This document shows positions 9,050-18,258 of a DNA stretch of 64,000 bases, in pieces. This DNA comes from Clostridiales bacterium (GTDB taxonomy: Bacteria > Bacillota > Clostridia > Monoglobales > Monoglobaceae). Every line of letters begins with the position of its first letter. Position 1 is the first letter of the stretch. The notes under the pieces were generated by a model that did not search any database, was not told the origin of the DNA, and worked only from the letters and a program-made list of their open reading frames with translations. Position numbers and translations under genes: made by a program. The stretch spans positions 62,001-126,000 of the forward strand of contig JAHZIG010000004.1 in assembly GCA_019419865.1 (NCBI GenBank). Direction: 5' to 3'.

Positions 9050-9084
9050 GCGTCCATGCTCTATCTGAACATGGACGCCGTTTT
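9050..9084. terminator. Terminator between converging genes
   Basis: GCGTCCATG (9050-9058) pairs with CATGGACGC (9070-9078), followed by CGTTTTTGTTT on the plus strand. It ends the MATE/kinase-like transcript and may also serve the converging S-layer gene. Confidence 0.8.
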
Positions 9085-9101
9085 TGTTTAAAAATCAAAT
9101 A

Positions 9102-12047
9102 CTATTTTGTCACGGGCGCGTTAACGTCGTTTAGATAATAGTGCATCTGGTTCTTACCGTCTCCGGTGTAATGATGCGAAGTCATATTATTTACCAAGAC
9201 CGTCGAAAAGTCGGCGTTGTCTATCCAAATTGTCGGTTTGCCTTCCGCCTCGCTCGTATTTGATATGATGCAATTTTCGGCGTTAAGCCGCGGCTCCGTC
9301 TCGACTCCCGATCCTTTAGAGACCTCTATGCCTCCGAAGCTGTTGTCGGATACGTCTATATTTCCTCCGAGAGTGACGACCGAACCGTTGACCAGGATCC
9401 CCGCGTTGCCGTTTTTAGCCGTAACGTTATTTAGCGTTACGTCGTTTGATCTATAGATCTGTATCGCGTACGCGCTCTGCCAATCCGACGGCGCCGCTTC
9501 GCTGAACGCCACGTTTATATTTCGAAGCTCCGCTCCCTGAGGGTATCCGTCGGCGCCTTCGGTATTGATTATTATTATTTTCTTTACCGATAAAGGCGCG
9601 GTAACGGCGCGGCCTTGTCCGTCTATAACTACGTTTCTGTTGATATTAAGCGTTTCGCTGAGCGATATATCCTCGCTTAGTAAAATGTTTCTTATATTGT
9701 TATTCGCCAAAGCGGCCTTTAAGCTATCTGCGTCGTTTACGGTGGCCGAAGCGTTTTCAGGGTTTATAAAGAAGTGATTCTGATTGGTTTTAGCGTTTTC
9801 TACCGCGGTAAGACCGGTAACGTTTACCCTGTCCGCTCCGACGTCCGCTCCGTCCGTCCAAACCGTCGGCTTGGAAACGGCTTCTGAATCATTTTTAAAA
9901 TTAGAAACGTCTCCGCTGATATACGGCGCTTCCGTTACGTCTACGCCCTTAGAAACCTCGATACCGCCGAAGGTATTGTTAGAAACGTCCACGACTCCCT
10001 CGAGCGTAACCGACGAACCGTTTATAAGAACGCCCGCGTTTCCGTTCGAAACGCTTATATCTCTGAGCTTAACGTTTGCCGCTCTGTAAAGATTTATACC
10101 GTAAGCGCCTCGCCAATCAACCGGAGCTTCTCCGGTAAAAGTAATATTTATATTACTGATACTTATCTCGCCGTCGGCTCTGGTCGTATCGGCCGCGTTT
10201 ATAACAATAGCGTTTTTGTTTGAAGCGTCGACCGTAAGAGTATTCCCCTGACCGTCGATCGATACGTCCCTGGTTATATTTAAAGCTTCGGTCGTCTCGA
10301 TGTCTCCCGACAGCTTGATCAATTGGACCTCTTCGTTAGCGACCGCGTTTTTTATATCTTCATAATTATCCGTAACCGCTACCGATTCGTCCTGAGGCAG
10401 GTTATCCTCGCTCAGATAGAAATGTCTTTGCAGCTTTCCGTTTGCCGCCACAAGCTCTTTTTCAAACAAACCGGTTATATCCATCGACGCCGGAGTCGTA
10501 TCCGAGCTATCTACCCAAATCGTGGGCTTTCCCGCTTCTTCGGTCGTGTTAACTATATCGCTCGCCGCGCCTTTGATCGCGGGATTATTCGTCGCCTCGG
10601 CGCCTCTTGAGAGCTCTATACCTCCGAACTCGTTGCCGCTCACGTCCAAACTTCCGTTTACGCTTACGTCCGCCCCGTTTACCAATACGCCGGCGTCCGC
10701 TCCGGAAACGGTTATATCGCTAAGCTTAGCGGCCGTCTCGTATAACTGGATCGCATACGAACCTTTCCAGCCGTTTTCCGCCTCGCTCATGCTGATCCTA
10801 AGATTTTTAATTTCTACGTCCTCTCCTTCGACAAATTGGAATCCGTCTTTTTTAAAGTCCTGAGAGGCCGTCACCGTAACGGTATGATTGCCGCCGTCGA
10901 AAACTATTTCCGGAACGTTAACTACGACCGTATTCTCTATAGTCATATCAGCCGTCAATGTGATCGTTGATTTTTGTCCAAGTTCTTCTACTTTGTTTAC
11001 GGCCTCTTGGATCGTTCCGAACGCGTTGGTCCCATAAGTGTATCTGCGTCTGTTTACTACGACGTTACCCTCTCTTCCGGCGTAATCGCCGTTTACAATA
11101 ATACTGTTTTTAGACGCGACGACTACTGCTGTTCCGCCGCCTGAGCTTCCCCAGCCGCCTCCGCCGGATCCGCCGCTTCCGTTATTATTGTTATTATTGT
11201 TATTGTCGTTATTATCGCCCGGATTTTCTTCTCCCACATCTCCGGAGCCTTCATTATCCACTGAACCGGCCAATATTATCGGCGTCGATTCGACGCTCGT
11301 CGTTCCCGTAAGCGTGACCTTACCGTCGCCTACGCCCTGCGTGAGAAGCAGTTCTTTGATCTGCATATTGTTCAATGTTACTCCGGACGTATTTATGACC
11401 ACAAGTCCGTCCGCCGTCTCCGAATAGGTTCCCGGCTTATTATAAAATCCTTTGATTATATTATCGATAAGTTTTACCGCGTACGCTTTTGTCATATGCG
11501 CGTCGGGTCTAAACGAGCCGTCCTCGAATCCGCTTATATAACCTTTCTGGTACATTGAATACACATAACCTTTAGCCCAATCCGATATATCGGCGTCGTC
11601 GGTAAAATCAGTGTCGCCGTCCGACGGATCTATCCTAAGCGCCCTCGCAAGCATTACAAACGCTTCTTCGCGGGTCACCGGATCGTTCGGACGCGCGTAT
11701 CCCTCGTATCCTATTATTACGTTATCCGCCGCGGCTTTTAATACCGCTTCCTTGTACCAGTCGTCGGTCAAATCTAAAAATACGTTTTCGCTGGCGGTTT
11801 GATAATTCATTATCCTATTAATGATGGTCGCCGTTTCCGCGCGCGTTATTTCAGCGTCGGGCTCAAATCTGCCCTCGTTTCCTACTATTATTTCTTTTTC
11901 GCTCCATTTATTGATCTCGTTTTCCGCCCAATGCCCTCCGACGTCGCTAAACGCCGAATCCGCAAGAGCGTTAAATGAAAAAGTCGAAGCCGTCAACGCG
12001 ACGCCGACCGCTCCGCATAATAAATAGTACCTTATACCTCTGTTCAT
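9102..12047 (-). CDS. S-layer-anchored right-handed beta-helix protein
   Basis: Exported surface protein of 981 aa. A signal peptide is followed by three S-layer homology domains (about residues 30-200; FSDVGGHWAENEI, FLDLTDDWYKEAV, FTDDADISDWAKG), which bind pyruvylated wall polysaccharide. Next come a spacer and a flexible Asn/Gly-rich linker (about residues 275-305), then three tandem modules of about 190 aa. Each module carries the motif series 'DGQGNTLTV ... AYGINLYRAANVKLRDISVSNGNAGVLINGS ... FGGIEVSKG ... KPTIWTD' in close variants, read here as parallel beta-helix coils. It may bind or cleave a polysaccharide, but no catalytic motif was recognised. GGAGGGG precedes the ATG. Confidence 0.8.
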   Translation of the reverse strand: MNRGIRYYLLCGAVGVALTASTFSFNALADSAFSDVGGHWAENEINKWSEKEIIVGNEGRFEPDAEITRAETATIINRIMNYQTASENVFLDLTDDWYKEAVLKAAADNVIIGYEGYARPNDPVTREEAFVMLARALRIDPSDGDTDFTDDADISDWAKGYVYSMYQKGYISGFEDGSFRPDAHMTKAYAVKLIDNIIKGFYNKPGTYSETADGLVVINTSGVTLNNMQIKELLLTQGVGDGKVTLTGTTSVESTPIILAGSVDNEGSGDVGEENPGDNNDNNNNNNNNGSGGSGGGGWGSSGGGTAVVVASKNSIIVNGDYAGREGNVVVNRRRYTYGTNAFGTIQEAVNKVEELGQKSTITLTADMTIENTVVVNVPEIVFDGGNHTVTVTASQDFKKDGFQFVEGEDVEIKNLRISMSEAENGWKGSYAIQLYETAAKLSDITVSGADAGVLVNGADVSVNGSLDVSGNEFGGIELSRGAEATNNPAIKGAASDIVNTTEEAGKPTIWVDSSDTTPASMDITGLFEKELVAANGKLQRHFYLSEDNLPQDESVAVTDNYEDIKNAVANEEVQLIKLSGDIETTEALNITRDVSIDGQGNTLTVDASNKNAIVINAADTTRADGEISISNINITFTGEAPVDWRGAYGINLYRAANVKLRDISVSNGNAGVLINGSSVTLEGVVDVSNNTFGGIEVSKGVDVTEAPYISGDVSNFKNDSEAVSKPTVWTDGADVGADRVNVTGLTAVENAKTNQNHFFINPENASATVNDADSLKAALANNNIRNILLSEDISLSETLNINRNVVIDGQGRAVTAPLSVKKIIIINTEGADGYPQGAELRNINVAFSEAAPSDWQSAYAIQIYRSNDVTLNNVTAKNGNAGILVNGSVVTLGGNIDVSDNSFGGIEVSKGSGVETEPRLNAENCIISNTSEAEGKPTIWIDNADFSTVLVNNMTSHHYTGDGKNQMHYYLNDVNAPVTK

Positions 12048-12261
12048 TTTCCCCTCCGATTTTATTAGCTGCGCTAATTTAATTTGATACTCCGACCTCT
12101 CTCCGCAGTATCATAAGTCACATAAAATTACAGTAATTAAATTTGGTCTTTCATTTTATATACTCGGATACTTTTAATTTAAACATTTTTGAATTTTTCA
12201 TTATACAAAATTATCGGTTTTTCTGTCACTATTTGTTCGTTTGTTTTTAAGCTTAAACTTA

Positions 12262-12280
12262 ATTTACATTTTATGTAAAT
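12262..12280. repeat. Inverted repeat in the gap before the 69-aa gene
   Basis: ATTTACAT and ATGTAAAT are separated by 3 bp: a possible operator in the 347-bp AT-rich gap between two divergent genes. Nothing else besides the promoter at 12322-12349 was recognised in that gap. Confidence 0.4.
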
Positions 12281-12321
12281 AATTACCATATTTTATTATC
12301 AAATATTATTTAATTTTGCCA

Positions 12322-12349
12322 TTGAAATTTTCAAGTATCTGTGTATAAT
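12322..12349 (+). promoter_or_regulatory. Promoter of the 69-aa gene
   Basis: TTGAAA (12322-12327), a 16-bp spacer and TATAAT (12344-12349), about 45 bp before the ATG at 12395. Confidence 0.6.
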
Positions 12350-12394
12350 AATTACATGGTTGACATAATTATGCATAATTAGGAGCGTGATAAA

Positions 12395-12604
12395 ATGTAT
12401 TATAAGCTTAAAAAGAATAAAGAGTTTGGGATATGTATGATAAACGAGAAAAATGAAGTTATAATTATGCGGGACTGCCTAAGCATGGACGATTCGACTG
12501 TCGACGAACTGGTACGTTTGTTAAACGACGAGGAATGCGATCCGATACATTTAGATAATGTTATCGAAGATTTCAGCTATACATATGGCGGCGTCAATGT
12601 CTAA
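12395..12604 (+). CDS. Small acidic protein of unknown function
   Basis: 69-aa protein (MYYKLKKNKEFGICMINE...) without signal peptide or membrane segment. The N-terminal 30 residues look like a beta sheet, and the rest is acidic and helical (DDSTVDELVRLLNDEECD). I do not recognise the family. It has its own promoter, an AGGAG ribosome binding site and a terminator-like hairpin downstream, so it looks like a real single gene. Its neighbours, a surface protein and a flavodoxin-fold enzyme, do not suggest a function. Confidence 0.6.
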   Translation: MYYKLKKNKEFGICMINEKNEVIIMRDCLSMDDSTVDELVRLLNDEECDPIHLDNVIEDFSYTYGGVNV

Positions 12605-12704
12605 AGTAAACTTAATTTAAAATTAATGATTTCATTTTTTATGTCAATCAAACTATCGATCCATATTATGTGTTTGGTTTTTTAATAATATGGCCTTTTT
12701 TCTT

Positions 12705-12733
12705 AGCTCTGTTCAAACGGCAGAGCTCTTTTT
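12705..12733 (+). terminator. Intrinsic terminator
   Basis: AGCTCTG (12705-12711) pairs with CAGAGCT (12721-12727), followed by CTTTTTT. It ends the transcript of the 69-aa gene. Confidence 0.8.
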
Positions 12734-12874
12734 TATATCGAAGGCGTAAATTTGGAACTTGATATAATTGACTAATTTGATTTTTAAGTATATCATGTGA
12801 ATATATAAAATTTAATAACATATATTTTACGCAGCCGTCTATATAGCGGCGTAAACAATGAGGAGTGTAATAAA

Positions 12875-13456
12875 TTGAAAAAAATACTGTTTGTCAACGC
12901 CTGCGTGCGTCCGGATTCCAGAACATACCGTATAGCGAAAGAATTGCTGAATAAATTAAACGGAACGGTAGAAGAAGTTAATTTATCAAATGAGAATATT
13001 CAGCCCCTTAACTGGGAATCATTGCAAAAAAGAGACGAATACATAAGCTTAGGCGACTTTTCGTCGCCGATCTTCAAATACGCAAAGCAATTTGCGGACG
13101 CCGACGAAATAGTGATAGCGGCGCCATATTGGGATCTAAGCTTTCCGTCCATCGTTAAGATATACTTAGAAGCTATAACAGTAACGGGTATAACGTTTAA
13201 ATATACGTCCGAAGGTATACCTGTCGGACTTTGTAAAGCAAAAAGAATTTTCTACGTCACTACTGCCGGAGGCGCGATCGGCAATTCAAATTGGGGGCTT
13301 GAATATATTAAAAGTTTAGCCGAAAACTTCTATGGGATCGATCAAACGATATACTTTAAGGCTGAAAATCTTGATATTATAGGTAACGATCCGGATGAAA
13401 TTGTCGGTCGCGAGATCGATAAAATCAGAAGTATAGACGTCAATAATATTAAATAG
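12875..13456 (+). CDS. Flavodoxin-fold NAD(P)H oxidoreductase (FMN-dependent, azoreductase type)
   Basis: 193-aa protein of the flavodoxin-like NADH:quinone/azoreductase family. The N-terminal strand and phosphate loop KKILFVNACVRPDSRTYRIAKELL fit FMN binding. The block ADEIVIAAPYWDLSFPSIVKIYLE is the usual 'P-x-(Y/M)-N-x-(S/G)-x-P' flavin region with W-D in place of the common N. YVTTAGGAIG is the third flavin contact. The start is TTG at 12875, preceded by AGGAG. It probably reduces quinones, nitro- or azo-compounds in the cytoplasm. The physiological substrate is unknown. Confidence 0.75.
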   Translation: MKKILFVNACVRPDSRTYRIAKELLNKLNGTVEEVNLSNENIQPLNWESLQKRDEYISLGDFSSPIFKYAKQFADADEIVIAAPYWDLSFPSIVKIYLEAITVTGITFKYTSEGIPVGLCKAKRIFYVTTAGGAIGNSNWGLEYIKSLAENFYGIDQTIYFKAENLDIIGNDPDEIVGREIDKIRSIDVNNIK

Positions 13457-13689
13457 ATAACGTCTTATTTTTAATATAGACTTAGTGGGAAGCGGATTTC
13501 ATTTTATGATTTACGCTTCTTTTTGCCGCGCTCAATAAACTGTTTGTAAATTTTGCTAAAGTGGAAAATAAAATTCCGCCGGGATTTCGTATTCTTATTA
13601 ATTCTATTTAATTGCCGCTCAAGAGTCAATTTTATTACTTGTCCCGAATAGATATATACTACACCGCAAAGTAAGGAGGATAAATAAAA

Positions 13690-14121
13690 TTGAATAAAAA
13701 CGAAGTGAGCGCAAATCAAAGAATGCGAAACGCGTCCGCAAACAAGAGTAAAGACGTTCAACGAACAAATCTATTAAACGAATGTAAGGATATACAACTG
13801 CCTCCGGGCTGTACATACGACATGCCGGGGCTCAGCAGTCGGCTTCGCGGGCAGGAGCAGTTATTTTCAGTACCGCACTCCGAATCCGGAAACTGCGAGG
13901 CCGCGAACATGCAGCAATATTTAAGGAAGTTCTTGGGGAAGAGAGTTTATATCGATTTTTGGACGACTAATTTAAGAGGAAACCGGTTTCATATATCCGG
14001 AATATTAAAGGACGTTGGTAATAACTTCATATCCATAACCGAAAAACAGGCAGGCTCCAATCCCTCAAAACTGACCGTAGTAGATCTTTCTAACATAAAG
14101 TATATCAGCATATTCTGGTGA
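13690..14121 (+). CDS. GerQ-like spore coat protein
   Basis: 143-aa protein. The C-terminal 65 residues (YLRKFLGKRVYIDFWTTN...HISGILKDVGNNFISITEKQ) resemble the GerQ core, a small beta-barrel-like domain of the inner coat protein that is cross-linked by transglutaminase and needed for the cortex-lytic enzyme CwlJ. The N-terminal 75 residues are polar and low in complexity. The start is TTG at 13690 with AAGGAGG upstream. The assignment rests on pattern similarity and on the sporulation content of the window. A non-sporulation protein with the same barrel is possible. Confidence 0.6.
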   Translation: MNKNEVSANQRMRNASANKSKDVQRTNLLNECKDIQLPPGCTYDMPGLSSRLRGQEQLFSVPHSESGNCEAANMQQYLRKFLGKRVYIDFWTTNLRGNRFHISGILKDVGNNFISITEKQAGSNPSKLTVVDLSNIKYISIFW

Positions 14122-14126
14122 GATTC

Positions 14127-14159
14127 AAAAAAGGGATTAGGCTAATACAACCTAATCCC
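14127..14159 (-). terminator. Terminator of the clpE-like gene
   Basis: GGGATTAGG (14133-14141) pairs with CCTAATCCC (14151-14159). On the minus strand a TTTTTT run follows. Confidence 0.85.
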
Positions 14160-14191
14160 ATAACGCTTTATAAAATGCATCGTCAGCGGCG

Positions 14192-16579
14192 CTAAACGAC
14201 GTCGATCTTAAGCGCGTCGTCGACGACGTATACCTTCGCGGTATCGCCGCTGTTTATCTTATTGGTAATCAGCATTTGCGCCAGCTCGTCCTCGATATAT
14301 CTCTCTATATATCTGCGCATAGGTCTGGCTCCGTAAAGCCTGTCGTACGACTTTTCGAGGATCAACTCCTTAGCCTCGTCGGTTACTTCAAGAGATATAT
14401 CTTTTTCATGTAATCCTTCGGCCAGATCGCCTAACATCAGACCTATGATCTGAATAAGTTCGTCCTTCTTAAGTTCTTTGAAGATCACTATTTCATCGAC
14501 TCGGTTTAAGAACTCGGGTCTGAACATCCTCTTAAGTTCCCGCTCGACCTTGATCTTTATCGCCACCTCGTCTTCGTTAAAGCCTACGATATTCGATTTC
14601 TGATCGCTTCCGGCGTTCGACGTCATGATAATTATCGTATTTTCAAAGGACACCGTCTTGCCGTGACTGTCGGTTATCCTGCCGTCGTCCAGTATTTGCA
14701 GCAATAGGTTGAACACGTCCGGATGCGCCTTTTCTATCTCGTCAAGCAGAATAACGCTGTACGGCTTTCTTCTGATTTTTTCGGTAAGCTGTCCCGCTTC
14801 GTCGTATCCAACGTAGCCCGGAGGCGATCCGATGATCTTTGATACGGAGTGTTTCTCCATATACTCCGACATATCGAGCCTTATCAGCGAATCCATACCG
14901 TCGAAAACTTCAGTCGCTATTCTTTTAACAAGCTCGGTCTTACCAACGCCGGTAGGTCCGACAAAGATGAACGAAACCGGACGGCGTTTTAAGCTTATAC
15001 CCGCGCGTTTTCTGCGGATAGCCCTTGTAACGGCCTCTACCGCCTCGTCCTGACCTATCAGCTTCTCATGGAGCCGCTCCTCCAAATTAACAAGCTTGGC
15101 TCTCTCGTACTCGGTTATATGCTTTACCGGGATCTTAGTCCAGCTCTCGATAACTGCGGCTATATCGTCGGCGGTCAAGTATTTCACGCTTTTCTTTTCA
15201 AGCTCTTTTATCTCGTCCTCGATCTGACATGCCCTTATTTTCAAATCCGCGGCCTTTTGATAGTTATCGCTTTCTCCCGCTTCTTCTTCCTCCGCTTTTA
15301 AAAGCTCCAATTCCTTCTTGAGCTCTTCAATTTGATATAAGCTGTCGTTTTCAAGATTAGCCTTTGACGCGGCCTCGTCGATAACGTCGATCGCCTTATC
15401 GGGCATAAACCTGTCTTGGATATATCGTTCCGACAAAACGACCGCCGTCCTTATAATATCGTCAGTTATCTTTACTTTATGGTGATCCTCATAGTATCCC
15501 TTGATTCCTTTAAGTATATCGATGGTCTCGTCGATATTCGGTTCGTCGACCATAACGGTCTGGAAACGGCGCTCGAGCGCGCTGTCTTTTTCGATATGCT
15601 TTCTGTATTCCTCTATCGTAGTCGCTCCGATGACCTGGATCTCGCCTTTTGATAGCGCGGGTTTGAGTATATTTCCGGCGTTCATACCGCCCTCGGCGTC
15701 TCCAGCCGAAGCGATCGTATGGATCTCGTCTATGGCCAGAATGATATTGCCGGCTTTCTTTACCTCTTCGATTATATTCCTGAGCCTTGATTCAAACTGA
15801 CCTCTAAACTGCGTTCCCGCGACGACGGAGGTCATGTCCAACAGATATATCTCGTACGGCAAAAGCTTGACGGGAACGTCGCCCTTTACTACCTTAAGCG
15901 CGAGTCCCTCCGCTATAGCGGTTTTACCGACGCCCGGCTCGCCTATCAAACAGGGATTGTTTTTGGTTCTCCTGTTTAATATCTGGATCGTGCGCTGTAT
16001 CTCGCGTTCGCGGCCTATTACTTCGTCGATCTCGCCGTTCCTCGCCTTATCGGTCAAATTTATCCCGTATGTGTCGAGCAATTTCTTTTTTGCTCTTTTC
16101 TCATTCTTTCTCTTCACATTATTATCGGTTTTCTCGTTTTCGCCCTGCTTACCGCCAAAATTGCCGTTTGCGGGATTAAAACGGTTGAGAAAATCAAACG
16201 GATTTTTCTGACGGCTGCGGCTCATATTTTCATTATTATTTTCTTCACCGTCGTTGTCGTCCTCTCCGCTTTCCGCGTCCGGATCCTCAAGCGAAACAAT
16301 ATCCGCGTCTCCGCTCAACTCGTTTCTTAGAGCCTCGACGCCGTCGGCAAGATTAAAGTTTTCTCCGCCCATCTCTTCCATCATTTCCGCCATTTCGGCG
16401 TTAAGCCTATCCATTTCTTCCGGCTCTATGCCCATCTTCTGCATTACGTCGTTGATAGGTCCTAAATTCAACTCTCTTGCGCACGACAGACAATATCCTT
16501 CGTTCTTGGAACTTCCGTCTGGCTCAAATTTTGTTATATATACAACCGCAAGGTTTTTATGACACTTACAACATAACAT
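14192..16579 (-). CDS. clpE: ClpE-type AAA+ chaperone of the Clp protease
   Basis: Hsp100 unfoldase of 795 aa that feeds proteins to ClpP. The N-terminus is a four-cysteine zinc finger (Cys3, Cys6, Cys30, Cys33) in place of the usual double Clp_N domain, the hallmark of ClpE. An acidic, low-complexity linker follows. The first AAA module has Walker A GEPGVGKT at about 213-220 and AIDEIH. A UVR-like coiled region (YQKAADLKIRACQIEDEI) lies near 440. The second AAA module has GPTGVGKT at about 541-548 and LLDEIEKAHPDVF. SNIVGFNED fits a ClpP-docking loop. The ATG at 16579 has AGGAGG 8 nt upstream and is preferred to one 13 codons earlier. A structured leader precedes it. Confidence 0.88.
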   Translation of the reverse strand: MLCCKCHKNLAVVYITKFEPDGSSKNEGYCLSCARELNLGPINDVMQKMGIEPEEMDRLNAEMAEMMEEMGGENFNLADGVEALRNELSGDADIVSLEDPDAESGEDDNDGEENNNENMSRSRQKNPFDFLNRFNPANGNFGGKQGENEKTDNNVKRKNEKRAKKKLLDTYGINLTDKARNGEIDEVIGREREIQRTIQILNRRTKNNPCLIGEPGVGKTAIAEGLALKVVKGDVPVKLLPYEIYLLDMTSVVAGTQFRGQFESRLRNIIEEVKKAGNIILAIDEIHTIASAGDAEGGMNAGNILKPALSKGEIQVIGATTIEEYRKHIEKDSALERRFQTVMVDEPNIDETIDILKGIKGYYEDHHKVKITDDIIRTAVVLSERYIQDRFMPDKAIDVIDEAASKANLENDSLYQIEELKKELELLKAEEEEAGESDNYQKAADLKIRACQIEDEIKELEKKSVKYLTADDIAAVIESWTKIPVKHITEYERAKLVNLEERLHEKLIGQDEAVEAVTRAIRRKRAGISLKRRPVSFIFVGPTGVGKTELVKRIATEVFDGMDSLIRLDMSEYMEKHSVSKIIGSPPGYVGYDEAGQLTEKIRRKPYSVILLDEIEKAHPDVFNLLLQILDDGRITDSHGKTVSFENTIIIMTSNAGSDQKSNIVGFNEDEVAIKIKVERELKRMFRPEFLNRVDEIVIFKELKKDELIQIIGLMLGDLAEGLHEKDISLEVTDEAKELILEKSYDRLYGARPMRRYIERYIEDELAQMLITNKINSGDTAKVYVVDDALKIDVV

Positions 16580-16675
16580 TTTCACTATCCTCCTATTAAA
16601 CGTCTCGTATATATCCAAATTGCATACGTTTTATGCAAAACAGCTATCAATAAATTAATCGATTATTAAAAGCCC

Positions 16676-16735
16676 TATATTTCAGGGTCGTCTAAAACTC
16701 GTTTAGGGCGCAATACGCCTATGACCCCAAATATA
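16676..16735 (-). ncRNA. Three-way-junction leader RNA of the clpE-like gene
   Basis: The arms 16676-16689 (TATATTTCAGGGTC on the plus strand) and 16723-16735 (GACCCCAAATATA) pair. They enclose two hairpins: CTAAA/TTTAG (16692-16706) and GGCG/CGCC (16707-16719). The predicted transcription start lies at about 16736, so the RNA would begin with the closing stem. I recognise no known riboswitch. It could also serve as a DNA operator. Confidence 0.55.
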
Positions 16736-16742
16736 ATATCAT

Positions 16743-16771
16743 ATTATAGCACAAGAATATCGCTTTAGCAA
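16743..16771 (-). promoter_or_regulatory. Sigma-A promoter of the clpE-like gene
   Basis: On the minus strand, TTGCTA (16766-16771), a 17-bp spacer and TATAAT (16743-16748). No clear CIRCE sequence or CtsR heptad repeat was found close to it. Confidence 0.75.
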
Positions 16772-16861
16772 GTAGCGGGATGTGAATATATTATGAACAA
16801 TTGCGGCGCTGAAAAATGATATTACTTCACGCCGCGGCGTCGGCCTATGCGGCTCGTTTAA

Positions 16862-16891
16862 ATAGATAAAGCGGACGCGCCGCGCGTCCGC
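16862..16891 (-). terminator. Terminator of the NSS/antiporter operon
   Basis: GCGGACGCG (16871-16879) pairs with CGCGTCCGC (16883-16891), followed on the minus strand by TTTATCTATTT. Confidence 0.65.
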
Positions 16892-16898
16892 CGATCTC

Positions 16899-18227
16899 TT
16901 AAATCAAATTCGTAATCAAAATAATTATCATAAATATCGGAGCGATATATTTGATCATAACGTTAAATATTTTCTCACGCTTAAACTGCGAGCTGAGCTT
17001 GACCTCGTCGGCAATAACTTTAACTCCAAATCCAAAACCAACCGCCAAACATATCGACAGCGCAGTGACCGGAAGCAGGACGTTGTTTGCGATAAAATCG
17101 ACGAAGTCGAGTAAGTTGTAGCCCATTATCTCGATAAAGCTCCATATTCCGTGACCAAGCGAGTAAGGTATTCCCGCAAGCAGGATTACGACCGAGATTA
17201 CCACAACGACCGCTTTACGGTTCCATTTGAATATATCGCATATCGTCGAGACCAACACCTCTACGATAGAGATCATCGACGTAAGCGCGGCGAACAGAAC
17301 CAGTATAAAGAATAACGCTCCAATAACGGTTCCGCCCGATATGCTATTAAATACTTTCGGCAGCGTCACAAACATGAGCCCCGCGCCAACGTTCAATTGC
17401 TCCGGATCTCCTCCGGAAAACGAAAATATCGCCGGGATTATCATAAACGCCGCCAATATCGCTATAGAAGTATCGAACAACTCTACGTGCTTAACGCAGG
17501 ACTCTATATCTTCCTTTTTGCTCATATACGAACCATAGGTTATCATTATTCCCATAGCCAGCGACATCGAGTAAAACATCTGCCCCATCGCGGATACTAT
17601 CGTATCGGCGCTGAATCTGCTGAAATCGGGTATAAGTATATATTTTACGCCTTCTATAGCGCCCGGAAGCGTCACCGAATATATCGCTATCGCTATCGAA
17701 AGAACCAAGAGGATAGGCATCATTATTTTACTCGCCCGCTCCACTCCGTTTTTTATCCCGCCTATAAGAGCTACGGCGTTCAGCAGTATAAATATGAACA
17801 GATATATTATCGGTTCAAATTCTTCCGCTATAAAATTATTAAAGTAAGCGTCTCCCGCCGCCGCCTCTGCTTGTCCGGTGAGATATACGGCGATATACTT
17901 CACTACCCAACCGCCTATAACTCCATAGTAGGTCGAGATCAGCAATACCGTTATCGTTGCAAGAACGCCTATAAAGGTGTATTTATTTCCTAATTTTCTA
18001 AAGGCTCCGATAGGACTAAGTCCCGTCTTTCTTCCGATCGCTATCTCGGCCACCATAAGCGAGTATCCGAAAGTCACTACAAGTATTAAGTAAACCAGAA
18101 GAAATATCCCTCCGCCCTGCTCGGCGACAAGATATGGAAATCTCCATAAATTTCCAAGTCCTACCGCGCTTCCGGCGGCAGTTAATATAAATCCTAACTT
18201 TCCTGAAAAACTCCCTCTTTTTTCCAA
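16899..18227 (-). CDS. Neurotransmitter:sodium symporter family transporter
   Basis: Sodium-dependent amino acid or amine transporter of 442 aa with 11-12 membrane helices. The N-terminal signature GFILTAAGSAVGLGNLWRFP is the conserved TM1 region that forms the Na+ and substrate sites, and GGGIFLLVYL belongs to TM2. The length matches the bacterial LeuT/TnaT/MhsT type. The start is TTG with GGAGG about 9 nt upstream. It lies 31 bp after the Kef-type antiporter and is probably transcribed with it, which suggests linked sodium or pH homeostasis. The substrate cannot be read from sequence. Confidence 0.88.
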   Translation of the reverse strand: MEKRGSFSGKLGFILTAAGSAVGLGNLWRFPYLVAEQGGGIFLLVYLILVVTFGYSLMVAEIAIGRKTGLSPIGAFRKLGNKYTFIGVLATITVLLISTYYGVIGGWVVKYIAVYLTGQAEAAAGDAYFNNFIAEEFEPIIYLFIFILLNAVALIGGIKNGVERASKIMMPILLVLSIAIAIYSVTLPGAIEGVKYILIPDFSRFSADTIVSAMGQMFYSMSLAMGIMITYGSYMSKKEDIESCVKHVELFDTSIAILAAFMIIPAIFSFSGGDPEQLNVGAGLMFVTLPKVFNSISGGTVIGALFFILVLFAALTSMISIVEVLVSTICDIFKWNRKAVVVVISVVILLAGIPYSLGHGIWSFIEIMGYNLLDFVDFIANNVLLPVTALSICLAVGFGFGVKVIADEVKLSSQFKREKIFNVMIKYIAPIFMIIILITNLI

Positions 18228-18258
18228 ATCATAACCTCCATCTCAATCAACTTTCTAT

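Noticed and set aside
13504..13761. 85-codon minus-strand frame overlapping the GerQ-like gene
   Set aside because: It lies mostly in AT-rich intergenic sequence and has low-complexity content and no family. The plus-strand gene has a ribosome binding site.
16676..16735. Purine-type riboswitch before the clpE-like gene
   Set aside because: The fold is a three-way junction, but the conserved loop and junction bases (UAUGG, GUUUCUAC, CCGUAAA) are absent.
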